Assembly (NCBI GenBank): GCA_905372155.1
Contig: CAJPNZ010000008.1
Coordinates: 1 to 53,888, forward strand
DNA from: Propionibacteriaceae bacterium
GTDB taxonomy: Bacteria; Actinomycetota; Actinomycetes; Propionibacteriales; Propionibacteriaceae
DNA length: 53,888 nt
Reading direction: 5' to 3'
In this document: positions 1 through 9,600 of the stretch, one piece after another
How positions within the stretch are numbered: position 1 is the first letter of the stretch
How the letters are laid out: every line of letters begins with the position of its first letter
Program-made: the position numbers and the translations under genes
The notes under the pieces: generated by a model
What the model saw: only the letters and a program-made list of their open reading frames with translations
The model's database searches: none
What the model was told of the DNA's origin: nothing

Positions 1-1
1 G

Positions 2-322
2 GATGAGGTGTTGCGCGGGGGGTGGCGGGAGGAGGACTCCGTGCTGTTCTGGGAAACCGGTGGAGAACGCCTCGAATGCGTGCTGGACTCCCCGGGGGAG
101 CTGTTGTCGATCTTCCGGGAACGGGTGCTCGCATCGACGGTGATGACCATCAACCACGACCTGCCGCGCGGGGCTGTGCAGATCATTGCCCGTCGCAATC
201 TCCTGGACGGGGACGTGACCTGGCTGGCCAGCGCCAGCGGCGGGGCCAGCCTGGAGGACCCCGGGACGGCGGCCTTCGTGGTGGCCGAGACCGACCGGCT
301 GCGATCCGAGTACGGGCTCTGA
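2..322 (+). CDS. 3' part of an unrecognised protein (cut by window edge)
   Basis: The reading frame is open from base 2 to the TGA at 320-322, so this is probably the C-terminal part of a longer protein. A GTG at base 8 could also start a 104-residue product. The visible part is acidic and soluble, without membrane segments, and ends LRSEYGL. It lies 18 bases upstream of the histidine phosphatase on the same strand, so the two may be co-transcribed. I do not recognise the family and assign no function. Confidence 0.6.
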   Translation, partial: DEVLRGGWREEDSVLFWETGGERLECVLDSPGELLSIFRERVLASTVMTINHDLPRGAVQIIARRNLLDGDVTWLASASGGASLEDPGTAAFVVAETDRLRSEYGL

Positions 323-340
323 ACGATAGGTTTTTCCCCC

Positions 341-1066
341 GTGGACATCATCTTCATCAGGCACGCCGAATCCACCAACAACAAGACCTGGGCTGAAAAA
401 CGCGACGAGACGCTCAGGGTGCCCGACCCCGGGCTGACCGAACTCGGAAGAACCCAGGCCAGGGCGCTGGCCGGCTGGTTCCCGGGATTCGCCCCGCACC
501 CGACCCACGTATTCTCCTCGCCGTTCATGCGGGCCTTGGAAACTGCGGCTCCCCTGGCGGAGAGCATTGGCATGGACGTGGCGGTCAGGGCAGATCTGAT
601 GGAGCGCAGCGGACCGTTCGCCGGCCCGATCACGGATCACCGCCACCATCCGGGTTCGCCCCGGTCGGTGCTCCAGAAGGTCTCGCCCCGGCTCGTGCTG
701 CCGGACGACGTGACGGAGGATGGCTGGTGGAAAGGACCGTTCGAGACCCGCGACCAGGCCATCGAGCGCGCCAAGAACCTGGTGACGTGGCTGCGCCGGG
801 ATTTCGACCCCGACGACTGCGTGGTGCTCGTCAGCCACGGGGCCATCGGTTCCCTGCTCGCCACCGCTCTGTTCTGCCCGTCCGAGCTGACCCGACGCTC
901 CGGCCAGATCGTGGGGGAGACCTCGAGCTGGTTCGCTCTCGACAACACCTCGCTCTCGTGGTTCCGGTTGTTCCCCGGCGATGACACGGAATTGCGCTGC
1001 TTCAACCGCGTTGATCACCTCGTGCTGGCGGGCGTGGGGAGCGCCACCATGCTCCAGCCGAGCTGA
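341..1066 (+). CDS. Histidine phosphatase family protein
   Basis: This 241-residue protein begins DIIFIRHAESTNN, where RHAES is the RHG-type phosphohistidine motif of the phosphoglycerate-mutase/acid-phosphatase superfamily. A second catalytic His lies in VVLVSHGAIGS near residue 167. LTELGRTQA near residue 38 is the typical following helix. Such enzymes transfer phosphate through a phosphohistidine, but the substrate cannot be read from sequence. The GTG start at 341 is chosen because it sits directly before the first beta-strand and 18 bases after the previous stop. It is followed by tRNA-Asn. The superfamily is secure; the specific activity is unknown. Confidence 0.85.
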   Translation: MDIIFIRHAESTNNKTWAEKRDETLRVPDPGLTELGRTQARALAGWFPGFAPHPTHVFSSPFMRALETAAPLAESIGMDVAVRADLMERSGPFAGPITDHRHHPGSPRSVLQKVSPRLVLPDDVTEDGWWKGPFETRDQAIERAKNLVTWLRRDFDPDDCVVLVSHGAIGSLLATALFCPSELTRRSGQIVGETSSWFALDNTSLSWFRLFPGDDTELRCFNRVDHLVLAGVGSATMLQPS

Positions 1067-1096
1067 TTGGCGTTCCCGGGGAGAGCCTGCTAAAGT
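1067..1096 (+). promoter_or_regulatory. Candidate promoter of tRNA-Asn
   Basis: TTGGCG at 1067-1072 and TAAAGT at 1091-1096 are separated by 18 bases and would start transcription about 20-25 bases before the tRNA. The -35 box overlaps the end of the phosphatase gene. This is pattern matching only. Confidence 0.4.
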
Positions 1097-1125
1097 CTCT
1101 CCGCGTGGCCGTCAGGCCGCGACGA

Positions 1126-1198
1126 TCCCTGGTAGCTCAATTGGCAGAGCATTCGACTGTTAATCGAAGGGTTACTGGTTCGAGTCCAGTCCGGGGAG
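1126..1198 (+). tRNA. tRNA-Asn (GTT)
   Basis: A complete cloverleaf can be drawn. The acceptor stem TCCCTGG pairs with CCGGGGA (one T-G), the anticodon stem TTCGA/TCGAA encloses CTGTTAA, giving anticodon GTT, and the T-arm contains GGTTCGAGTCC. The discriminator is G at 1198 and no CCA is encoded. Confidence 0.96.
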
Positions 1199-1399
1199 CT
1201 TTTCTTCCTGCACCTCGCCGGGGTGAGACATCGCCGGGCGGGGTTCTTGTCGTTTCCGGTGGCACGCGCGATCCGTCCGCCGAACACACGAGAGCGTGCC
1301 GGAGTTTGGATTTTCCCCCACGTGATCCAGATTTCCTCTAGGGTGGCGAGAACACGCAGTTTCAAGGCAGAGAGAACTTTGCAGTTCGTGAGGAGAACG

Positions 1400-2701
1400 A
1401 TGAGGTTCAAAACTAGGGCAGTCGCATTTCTGGCGACCGCTGCTCTGATTGCCCCGGGTTTGGCGGCGTGCTCGTCAGGATCGGGGGGAGGAACGACGCT
1501 GACATGGTTCATCAACCCCGATGGCGGCGGATCCTCCGCAACCGGGGGTGGGCAGGCGCAGCTGGCTGCCGAGTGCAGTGCGGCTTCTGGCGGCGAATAC
1601 ACCATCAAGGTGGAGCAACTACCCAACGACGCGTCGGACCAGCGGCAACAGCTCATCCGGCGGCTGGCGGCCCGTGACACCGGGGTCGACATCATGAGCC
1701 TGGATCCGGTGGTCGTACCGGAATTCGCCGAGGCCAACTACTTGGTGGACGTCCCGGAGCAGTACAAACAAGACTTCACCGCGGACCGGGTGAAGGGCTC
1801 GCTGGACGCATCCAACTGGAAGGGCAAGCTGGTTGCTGCACCGTTCTGGGCCAACACCCAGTTGCTGTGGTACCGAAAATCCGTGGCGCAGCAGGCCGGG
1901 CTCGACATGACCCGGCCCGTCACCTTCGACCAGCTGATGGATGCCGCCAAGGCGACCGGCAAGGACATCGCGGTGCAGGGCAAGCGTTACGAGGGATACA
2001 CCGTCCTCGTCAACGCGCTGGTTTCGGGAGCCGGCGGGAAGATCGTCGAGAACGAGGGCGCCGCCGCCGAGGACACCAAGTTGGGGTTCGACACCCCGGC
2101 TGGCCAGCGGGCAGCAACTCTCATCTCGAAGCTCTCCCACTCCGGGGTCGTCGGACCCGCCATGTCGTCGATGGACGAGACCATGTCACTCAACATGTTC
2201 CAGGCCGAGGACAGCTCGGGGTTCATGCTGAATTGGCCCTACGTCTACGCTGCCATGAAGGCCAACGGCGTCTCCTTCATCGACGACGTCGCCTGGACCA
2301 CCTATCCCCGGGTGGACGCGGACAAGGAATCCGCACCGCCGTTCGGTGGTATCGAGCTCGGGGTGAACTCGGCCTCCCAGAAGCAGGACATGGCCTGGAA
2401 GGCGATCAAGTGCATCACCAGCGAGCAGCACCAGAAGGACTACATGCTGGGCACCGGTAACCCGGCCTCCAGGGCCGCGGTCTTCGGGGACGCCGAGATC
2501 CGCGAACAGTTCCCGATGGCCGACGCCATCAGGGAATCGCTCGAAGCCGCCGTCCAGCGGCCTCGCACCGCCTACTACGGGGATCTGTCGACGGCGGTCC
2601 AGCGCACCTGGTCGCCGCCCGAGTCGGTGGACCCGGCGACCACGCCGAAACAGTCCACCGACCTGATCATGAAGGTTCTCAAGGGGGAGGCGCTGTTGTG
2701 A
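1400..2701 (+). CDS. lpqY: ABC transporter sugar-binding lipoprotein, LpqY-like
   Basis: This 433-residue extracellular solute-binding protein (family 1) has a lipoprotein signal: a KTR-type n-region, a hydrophobic stretch and lipobox LAAC with Cys24. The body contains QRQQLIRRLAARDTGVDIM and NTQLLWYRKS, which from memory resemble the mycobacterial trehalose-binding protein LpqY. It would deliver sugar to the two permeases that follow. The ATG at 1400 is preferred over upstream in-frame starts because AGGAG lies five bases before it and it opens the signal peptide. The stop overlaps the next start by four bases. Family is certain; trehalose as substrate is inference. Confidence 0.88.
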   Translation: MRFKTRAVAFLATAALIAPGLAACSSGSGGGTTLTWFINPDGGGSSATGGGQAQLAAECSAASGGEYTIKVEQLPNDASDQRQQLIRRLAARDTGVDIMSLDPVVVPEFAEANYLVDVPEQYKQDFTADRVKGSLDASNWKGKLVAAPFWANTQLLWYRKSVAQQAGLDMTRPVTFDQLMDAAKATGKDIAVQGKRYEGYTVLVNALVSGAGGKIVENEGAAAEDTKLGFDTPAGQRAATLISKLSHSGVVGPAMSSMDETMSLNMFQAEDSSGFMLNWPYVYAAMKANGVSFIDDVAWTTYPRVDADKESAPPFGGIELGVNSASQKQDMAWKAIKCITSEQHQKDYMLGTGNPASRAAVFGDAEIREQFPMADAIRESLEAAVQRPRTAYYGDLSTAVQRTWSPPESVDPATTPKQSTDLIMKVLKGEALL

Positions 2702-3624
2702 GCAAGTCCAGTTCCGGCGGGTCACACATATCGGATCGCGCCAGGGAGGAACGCAGGCTCGGTTGGAAACTCGCCGGCCCTGCCTTCGTGATCATGGTCC
2801 TGGTGACCTTCTACCCGATCCTCCAGGCCGTCTACAGTTCCCTGTTCAAACACCGTCTCACCGATCCAGGAGCGCAGAAGTTCGTGTTCCTGGAGAACTA
2901 CCTGATCATCCTGCGCGACCCGCTCTGGTGGCAGGCGTTCGGGACCACGGCGTTCATCACCATCGTCACGGTGGTGGTTGAGCTCGTCCTCGGGTTCCTG
3001 ATCGCCCTGGCAATGGCCAAGATCATCCTCGGCCGCGGGCTGCTGCGCACCGTCGTGTTGATCCCGTACTCGATCATCACCGTGGTCTCGGCGTTCTCCT
3101 GGTTCTACGCCTTCGCCACCGATACCGGATTCGTCGATCCCCTGCTGCACAGCCTGAGCTTCGGGGTATTCCCCGAGAAATTCGACTGGTTCGGTGGGTT
3201 CTGGACCTCCATGGTCCCGATCTGCGTCTCCGAGATCTGGAAGACCACACCCTTCATGTCGCTGCTGCTGCTGGCGGGCCTCACCCAGATCGACTCGGCC
3301 ATGGAGGAGGCAGCGATCGTCGACGGCGCCACGTGGGGCGAGCGGATGCGGCGCGTCGTGCTGCCCAACATGAAGTCGGCGATCATGGTCGCGCTGTTGT
3401 TCCGCACCCTCGATGCCTTCCGCATCTTCGACAACATCTTCATCATGACCGCGGGCAGCCACGACACAGCCTCGCTGTCCTTGGTCGCCTACAACCAGAC
3501 CATCTCGCGCACGGAGGTGGGTCTCGGCTCCGCCGTATCGGTGCTGCTGTTCCTGTGCGTGGTCATCATCGCAGTGATCTTCGTCAAGGGCTTCCGTGTG
3601 GACCTCGCCCGGGGAAGGAGGTGA
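2698..3624 (+). CDS. sugA: ABC sugar permease, MalF/SugA type
   Basis: A 308-residue inner-membrane permease with about six hydrophobic segments. Near residue 205 it carries the EAA loop (EEAAIVDGATWGERMRRVV) that docks on the ATPase. The start is GTG at 2698, overlapping the binding-protein stop (GTGA), which indicates translational coupling. It pairs with the second permease six bases downstream to form the channel of the importer. The MalF-type assignment is secure; the sugA name follows from operon order and the LpqY-like binding protein. Confidence 0.88.
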   Translation: MSKSSSGGSHISDRAREERRLGWKLAGPAFVIMVLVTFYPILQAVYSSLFKHRLTDPGAQKFVFLENYLIILRDPLWWQAFGTTAFITIVTVVVELVLGFLIALAMAKIILGRGLLRTVVLIPYSIITVVSAFSWFYAFATDTGFVDPLLHSLSFGVFPEKFDWFGGFWTSMVPICVSEIWKTTPFMSLLLLAGLTQIDSAMEEAAIVDGATWGERMRRVVLPNMKSAIMVALLFRTLDAFRIFDNIFIMTAGSHDTASLSLVAYNQTISRTEVGLGSAVSVLLFLCVVIIAVIFVKGFRVDLARGRR

Positions 3625-3630
3625 GCGGAC

Positions 3631-4473
3631 ATGACTCGTGAACTCACCGCTGGCCAGAAGTTCTGGCAGATCGTCGCAACCATAGCGATCATCGTCTACA
3701 CGATCATCCCGCTGATCTGGATCGTCAACCTGTCGCTCAAACCGAGCGCGGACCGTGCCGATGGCAATTTCTGGGCCGTGCACCCTACCCTCGAGAACTA
3801 CGAGCTGATCTTCACCGGCGGGGCCAGGGACCTGTTCCTCCCCGCTCTGCTCAACTCGATTCTGGTGACGCTCGTCGCGACGCTCATCGCCGTGATCCTC
3901 GCGACCTTCTGTGCCTACGCCATCGCCAGGCTCGATTTCCCGGGCAAGCGACTCATCCTCGGCACCGCGCTCACGGTTTCGTTCTTCCCTGTGATCTCGT
4001 TGGTCACCCCGCTGTTCGATCTGTGGCGCCAGATCCACCTGTTCGACACCATCCCGGGCCTGATCCTGCCCTACCTGGTGCTGACGCTGCCGCTGTCGAT
4101 CTGGACCCTGTCCGCCTTCTTCCAGCAGATTCCCTGGGAGATGGAACAGGCCGCGCAGGTTGACGGTGCGAGCAGCTGGGAGGCGTTCCGCAAGGTGATC
4201 GTGCCCTTGGCAGCACCCGGGGTTTTCACCACCGCAATCATCGTGTTCTTCACGGCCTGGAACGATTTCGTCTTCGCGATCTCGCTCACCAGCGACAAGG
4301 CACGCACCGTTCCGGCGGCGTTGGCCTTCTTCACCGGCGCCAGCCAGTTCGAGTCGCCCACCGGCGCCATCTGCGCCGCGGGCGTCGTCGTGACGGTTCC
4401 CGTGGTCGTGCTCGTCCTCATCTTCCAGCGCCGGATCGTCTCCGGCCTCACCTCTGGCGCAGTCAAGGGCTGA
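3631..4473 (+). CDS. sugB: ABC sugar permease, MalG/SugB type
   Basis: A 280-residue membrane protein with about six transmembrane helices and the EAA loop EQAAQVDGASSWEAFRKVI near residue 172. An N-terminal helix is followed by an extracellular loop of about 45 residues (SLKPSADRADG...), typical of MalG-type subunits. It starts at ATG 3631, just after the previous stop and behind GGAGG-like bases that lie in the end of that gene. It is the second half of the transport channel. The ATPase gene follows after 22 bases. Confidence 0.88.
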   Translation: MTRELTAGQKFWQIVATIAIIVYTIIPLIWIVNLSLKPSADRADGNFWAVHPTLENYELIFTGGARDLFLPALLNSILVTLVATLIAVILATFCAYAIARLDFPGKRLILGTALTVSFFPVISLVTPLFDLWRQIHLFDTIPGLILPYLVLTLPLSIWTLSAFFQQIPWEMEQAAQVDGASSWEAFRKVIVPLAAPGVFTTAIIVFFTAWNDFVFAISLTSDKARTVPAALAFFTGASQFESPTGAICAAGVVVTVPVVVLVLIFQRRIVSGLTSGAVKG

Positions 4474-4495
4474 CCCCGACAAGGAGCAGAAAGTT

Positions 4496-5737
4496 ATGGC
4501 CCAAATCACCCTCAAGAACATCGTCAAGGAGTACGGAGACGGTTTCAAGGCCGTCAACGACATCAACCTGGACATCGCTGACGGCGAGTTCATGATTTTC
4601 GTCGGCCCGTCCGGCTGCGGCAAGTCGACGACCCTGCGCATGGTCGTCGGACTGGAGGACATCACATCCGGGGATCTCCTGATCGACGGGAAAACCGTGA
4701 ACGACTTGGCCCCCAAGGACCGCAACCTGGCCATGGTCTTCCAGAACTACGCCCTGTACCCGCACCTGACGGTCCGGGAGAACATCGCATTCCCGCTGCG
4801 CCTCAACCGCAACAAGCTCCCGGAACAGGAGATCCGCCGCCGGGTGGATCAGGCGGCCGAGATGCTGGAACTGACGGAACACCTGGAACGCAAACCCGCC
4901 AACCTGTCGGGCGGTCAACGGCAGCGCGTTGCCATGGGACGTGCGATCGTCCGAGAGGCCGACGCGTTCCTCTTCGACGAGCCGTTGAGCAACCTCGACG
5001 CCAAGCTGCGTGGCCAGATGCGAACGGAGATCTCCCGGCTGCAGCGCAGGCTGGGCATCACCACCATCTACGTCACCCACGACCAGACCGAGGCCATGAC
5101 GCTGGGGGACAGGGTCGCGGTGCTGAAACGAGGGGTGTTGCAGCAGTGCGCCTCCCCGCGTGAACTGTACGAGGAGCCGGTGAACCTGTTCGTCGCGGGT
5201 TTCATCGGGTCGCCGCCGATGAACTTCCTCCCCGCCACGGTTCAGGGGGATCACCTGGAACTTCCCATGGCCACCGTTCCCATTCCGAACAGCGCCCGCG
5301 AGGACCTGGCAGGCAAGAAAGTCGTCATCGTCGGGTTGCGTCCCGAGCACATCAAGGATGCCGACGTGGCCGCGCCTCCCACCGGAGCCGTGGTCTTCAA
5401 CTCAGTCGCCGACGTCACCGAGTGGCTCGGCAACGAGCAGTACGCCTACATCCCGTTCCAGTCCGATCCCTCGGTGCAGAGCACCCTGGAGGAGCTGGAC
5501 CGGGACCTTGACGGCGAGGGCATGCGCACCCAGTTCGTCGTCAATCTCGACCCCAGGTCCCAGATCCTGGAGGGCGAGGAGGCCAGGCTCTACTTCATGC
5601 CGGAGAACATGATGGTCTTCGACCCCGAATCCGGTCGCAACCTGACCCGGGACGAACAGAACGCCCAGCGCATCGCCGAGCGTTCCGAAACGGCCAGGAA
5701 ACGCGCCCTGGAGCGGGCCAAGGCTCAGGAAAACTAG
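4496..5737 (+). CDS. sugC: Sugar ABC transporter ATP-binding protein, SugC/MsmK type
   Basis: This 413-residue cytoplasmic ATPase has Walker A GPSGCGKST near residue 38, Q-loop MVFQNYALYPH, signature LSGGQRQRVAMGRAI near residue 134, Walker B FLFDEPLSNLDA and the switch His in YVTHDQTEAM. Residues from about 240 on form the MalK-like regulatory (TOBE/OB) domain, followed by a charged tail. SD-like AAGGAG lies upstream of ATG 4496. As the last gene of the operon it drives import. MsmK/UgpC-type ATPases can serve several importers, which matters because an orphan binding protein lies at about 35 kb. Confidence 0.9.
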   Translation: MAQITLKNIVKEYGDGFKAVNDINLDIADGEFMIFVGPSGCGKSTTLRMVVGLEDITSGDLLIDGKTVNDLAPKDRNLAMVFQNYALYPHLTVRENIAFPLRLNRNKLPEQEIRRRVDQAAEMLELTEHLERKPANLSGGQRQRVAMGRAIVREADAFLFDEPLSNLDAKLRGQMRTEISRLQRRLGITTIYVTHDQTEAMTLGDRVAVLKRGVLQQCASPRELYEEPVNLFVAGFIGSPPMNFLPATVQGDHLELPMATVPIPNSAREDLAGKKVVIVGLRPEHIKDADVAAPPTGAVVFNSVADVTEWLGNEQYAYIPFQSDPSVQSTLEELDRDLDGEGMRTQFVVNLDPRSQILEGEEARLYFMPENMMVFDPESGRNLTRDEQNAQRIAERSETARKRALERAKAQEN

Positions 5738-5756
5738 TCACAGAAATGGCACCCGG

Positions 5757-5796
5757 CGCCTGTCCGTGGGGTTCTCGAGAACCCCACGGACAGGCG
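5757..5796. terminator. Perfect 40-bp palindrome after the ABC operon
   Basis: Bases 5757-5776 are the exact reverse complement of 5777-5796, centred on CTCGAG, with no mismatch. As RNA it would form a very stable hairpin. There is no T-run, so it resembles the U-less terminators common in actinobacteria. It lies 20 bases after the ATPase stop and 45 bases before the next start. Confidence 0.7.
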
Positions 5797-5840
5797 GTCT
5801 CCTCGCTGGGCCACGATCACCACCGGAAGGAATCGTCGAG

Positions 5841-6500
5841 ATGGCCAACCACATCATCATCGGGGGACACGGGAAGGTGGCCCTGCTGACCATGCCCCTG
5901 CTCCGGGATGCGGGGCATTCGGTGACGGGCGTGACCCGCAATCCGGAACACGGGCATGACGTCGAAGCGGTCGGCGGGAAACCGCTCGTGCTGGACGTGG
6001 AAACCGCGTTGGAGGATGACCTGGTACGGGCCTTCGAGGGAAAGGATGCGGTGGTGTGGTCGGCCGGAGCCGGGGGAGGGAACCCCGGACGCACCTACGC
6101 GGTCGACCGGGACGCGGCGATCCGCAGCATGGAGGCCGCTTTCCGGGCGGGTGTGCGGCGATACGTCATGGTTTCCTACCTCGGAGCGGGCCCGGACCAC
6201 GGCATTCCCCAGGATGCACCCTTCTACGCCTACGCTCAGGCCAAGGCTGCGGCGGACGCACATCTGCGTTCCTCCGGGCTTGACTGGACGATCCTCGGTC
6301 CCGCCACCCTGACCTTCGAGAAACCGACCGGAACCATCGACCTCGCCCCGCTTCGCGACTCAGTGGAGAAGAGGGTTTCCCGGGGAAACGTTGCTCTGAC
6401 CATTCGGGCCGCTCTTGAAATGGATGAAACCATTGGCAGGACTCTCGAATACGTCGACGGCGCCACCGACATCCGAGAAGCATTCCGTTCCCGGGACTGA
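5841..6500 (+). CDS. NAD(P)-binding oxidoreductase, atypical SDR (YhfK-like)
   Basis: A 219-residue Rossmann-fold protein. HIIIGGHGKVALL at residues 3-15 is a glycine-rich dinucleotide loop. VWSAGAGGG, the helix after it, and YVMVSYLGAG followed by YAYAQAKAAAD match the NmrA/SDR_a5-like group (YhfK, YwnB). These bind NAD(P)H, often with unclear substrates. The start ATG 5841 follows GGAAGG and begins the first beta-strand; a GTG upstream lies inside the palindrome and is rejected. It appears monocistronic. Confidence 0.8.
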   Translation: MANHIIIGGHGKVALLTMPLLRDAGHSVTGVTRNPEHGHDVEAVGGKPLVLDVETALEDDLVRAFEGKDAVVWSAGAGGGNPGRTYAVDRDAAIRSMEAAFRAGVRRYVMVSYLGAGPDHGIPQDAPFYAYAQAKAAADAHLRSSGLDWTILGPATLTFEKPTGTIDLAPLRDSVEKRVSRGNVALTIRAALEMDETIGRTLEYVDGATDIREAFRSRD

Positions 6501-6598
6501 CCTCGCCGGGGAAGCGGTTCTTGTTTCTCGGACGAATGGTCTTGGGGAACGTCCCTGAACGCGATTCACCGAATGGAACTTGGTTTCTCTGCCCCTGG

Positions 6599-6636
6599 TT
6601 AGCATCGAGTGATGTTTGCAGCTATGATTCAGCTGC
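6599..6636 (+). promoter_or_regulatory. Candidate promoter with overlapping inverted repeat
   Basis: TTAGCA (6599-6604) and TATGAT (6623-6628) are 18 bases apart and lie about 65 bases before the adhesin start. GCAGCT at 6618-6623 and AGCTGC at 6631-6636 form a 6-bp inverted repeat that overlaps the -10 box, which would suit an operator. This is inference from pattern only. Confidence 0.35.
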
Positions 6637-6694
6637 TTGATTTTCGCCGGTTCCCGGCGACAGGCGCCTACTCGATGCAGCCAGGGGGGAAGAA

Positions 6695-9600
6695 ATGGCT
6701 TTGAAGACCGTTGGCAGGTGGAGAACACGTGCCCTGACCATTCTGGGGATCGGTGCTCTGATCGGGACGATGTCTCCCGTGGCCGCGCACGCCGCCCCGC
6801 AACTGAGCATTGATGTCACGGTCAAGAGCGACGGCACTCCGGCATTCGATGCCGACGACTCGGCGGGGAACGACTCCAGTGCAACCAACGGAATTGTCCG
6901 GGTCAACGACAGCATCACCTACAGGGTCCAGTACGGGGTGAACCAGGACGCCGGGGACAACACCACCGTCAAGATCGGTTTCCCCAAGGGAATCTACATG
7001 GAGGAGCTGCCCGGATTCTGCACAGGGGCGGGATCGGCTCTGACCCCGGAGAAACTGCCCACGCCACAGCTTCCACTGTCGGCGAACTCGTTGGATTCCA
7101 TGCCCGCGCAGAGCCTCGTCTGCAATCTCGGGAACAAGCCTGCGGCCAGCTCTGATTTCTTCGATTTCACGGCCAAGGTCAGCAATCTCGTGCGCAACGG
7201 TGCCGCCCTACCGCTGGCCTCGGCCGAGCTCAGCGCGGATGGCGCAACCACGGTCTCCAGCCCCACGGTGGCCACCGTCACCGCATCCTCCCGATTGAAG
7301 TGGGACATCTCCAAGAACAGCATTTCGTCCTCGCCGAACCAGGGCTACGTGTACGGCCCCACCAACACCGCCTGTCCATGGGACAAGGCCGCGACCTGCA
7401 AGATGACCGCCTACACCGCGCTCATCGGTGCTCCTACCGGTGGGAAGGGAGCCATGCCCGCGACAGGGGACGTCACGTGGACCGACGACGTGACTCCCGA
7501 GGCGATGTACCCCGGGCTGGAGGCAGGAAAGATCGCAGCCATCAAGGCGGACCTGGAGAAATACGGAAGCCGCGTCTACCCGTACGACTACTTCTACAGC
7601 GCACCCGGCCCAAAGATCGGTGTGAGTGGCGGGACCTCGCTGAATTCGGTGCGGGACTCGGGAACGGTTGAAATCAGCCAGGACGGCCCGGGACAACCCG
7701 CCAAGTTCACGGCCAAGAGTGCCGACATGACCCTGTGGACCTACCCGAAACAGACACTCAGGCCAGCCGGGAACGCCATCCCATCGGACACGGCCTACGC
7801 GATCTCCACATCGTTCATCGTCTACACGCCCGTGGCAACCATCAAGGATTTCGGTGTGGAGGCGGACAACACCTGGACCCTCGCCACCAAGAACTCCTAC
7901 ACCAATCTGAACATAACCGGCCTGACCGCCGCGGACGTCCAGACCAGTGCTGCTCCCGGTGACGACTCGCAGGACGAGAAGGACTGGAACAATCACCGGA
8001 GCACCACTCCCCAGGTCAGCGTGGGGACGGGTTTCTCCAAGTCCTTCGAAGGTGTTCCGGGGAGCCCGGGGAACATGAGCGCACAAAAATTCAGTCCATC
8101 GGATTCAGCCCAGGGTGAGGGACCCGCGGGAGGCGCAACCCGGATGTCCGGGGGCATCACCGTGGCTCCCACCCAGGACATCCAGTCCCAGCTCGAGATA
8201 GTCGGTAGCAACCCCGGGTATCCCGGAAAGATCAGCGCCCTGATGTGTGATGCCTGGGACAGCTCACGCCTGCGACTCGAGGCCAGGAACGTCCCGGCCA
8301 GCACCGACCCCAACGCTCACTTCCAAAAGGTTGCTTCCGCCGGCGCACCTGTATGGGTTTCCGGCTACAACAATGCCTTGGTGAACGGCAGTGCCGTCTA
8401 CGCGACGGAATCCTCCCAGGTGCCCGGCATCCAGGTTCAATACTCCGCGGTGCCCGGGGGCAATGGTGAGGCCTCGGAGTGTGGCGAGGCCCAAGGCCCC
8501 TGGTACGACGATCCGGCCGCTGTCCCGGGCAATGATCCGGATCTGCTGGCCAGGGGGGTCTATTCCGCGGTTTCCCGGGTGCGTATCTACACGGTGCTGC
8601 CCGAACCCGTCGCCAACAATGAGACGGTTGGTGTCGGGGTCCGGATGGTTGTGGCCATCAGCCACGAGGTGGTCGACTCCGGTCGTCCCACCGGCGACAT
8701 CCTGCCGAACTGGGCCGGTGTGAAGCGGGTCAACATGTCGGAACTGACCAGGCAGGAACTCCTGGACAACAAGTCTGCTTGGGGGCGTTCCAGCTACGAT
8801 CCGGCGAACCACTCCGGCCAGTACGGGGATCGTCTCATCCTGGCAGCCGCCCAGGTCCGGGTGGACAAACAGGTCCGCAAAGGGACCTCCGGCGAGTTCG
8901 GTTCGGTTCCCCCGCAGGTGACAGGAGGCGACACCGCCCAGTTCCAGCTCACTCCTTCCCTGACCTCGCCGGCCCAGGTTCCCGGCATCCTGAAGGACGT
9001 GTGGGTGGAGGACTGCCTCCCCACAGCCGCTGCCTTCACCTCCGCCTCGATCAGCCCGTCCGTGGTCTCCGAGGGATCCACCCCCGCCGATGCCAAACGC
9101 CCGGCCTGCGATGAGGGGGAGACCTACCTGCGATGGGTGTTCCCCGGCCACGAGGTGAACAAGGCCATGGAACCCATCGTCGTCACCACCGAAATCTCCC
9201 CGGCCGCGGTCAACGGAACGTACATCAACGACGTCGTGGTCTGGGCCGAGGACGATGCCTCGACCCTGGAGCAGCGCACCGATCAAGCGGAAATCGTCAC
9301 CGCTAACCTGGCCGGGATCAAGCTGCAGAAAACGGCTCTCACCCCCGTGACCCAGGTGAACCTCCCGGGCCAGACCACCAACGAGCCGAACAAGTGGCGG
9401 GTGCGCCTGACCAACACACTGCCCAGCCCCGAGGCCGACTCCGTGAACAACCCGGACGTCATCGACGTCCTGCCCCGCAACGGCGTCACCAGCGGTTTGA
9501 CGGGCGTGACCGAGACGAAGTACTCCGGAACCTTCGAGTTCCAGTCGGCTGCCATCACCAAGGGAACAACGGCTGCGAGGATTCTCTACACCTCGGCCGG

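Noticed and set aside
2722..4734. A 670-codon minus-strand open frame over the ABC permease genes
   Set aside because: The translation is a run of charged residues without domains, directly opposite two clear permeases and the start of the ATPase.
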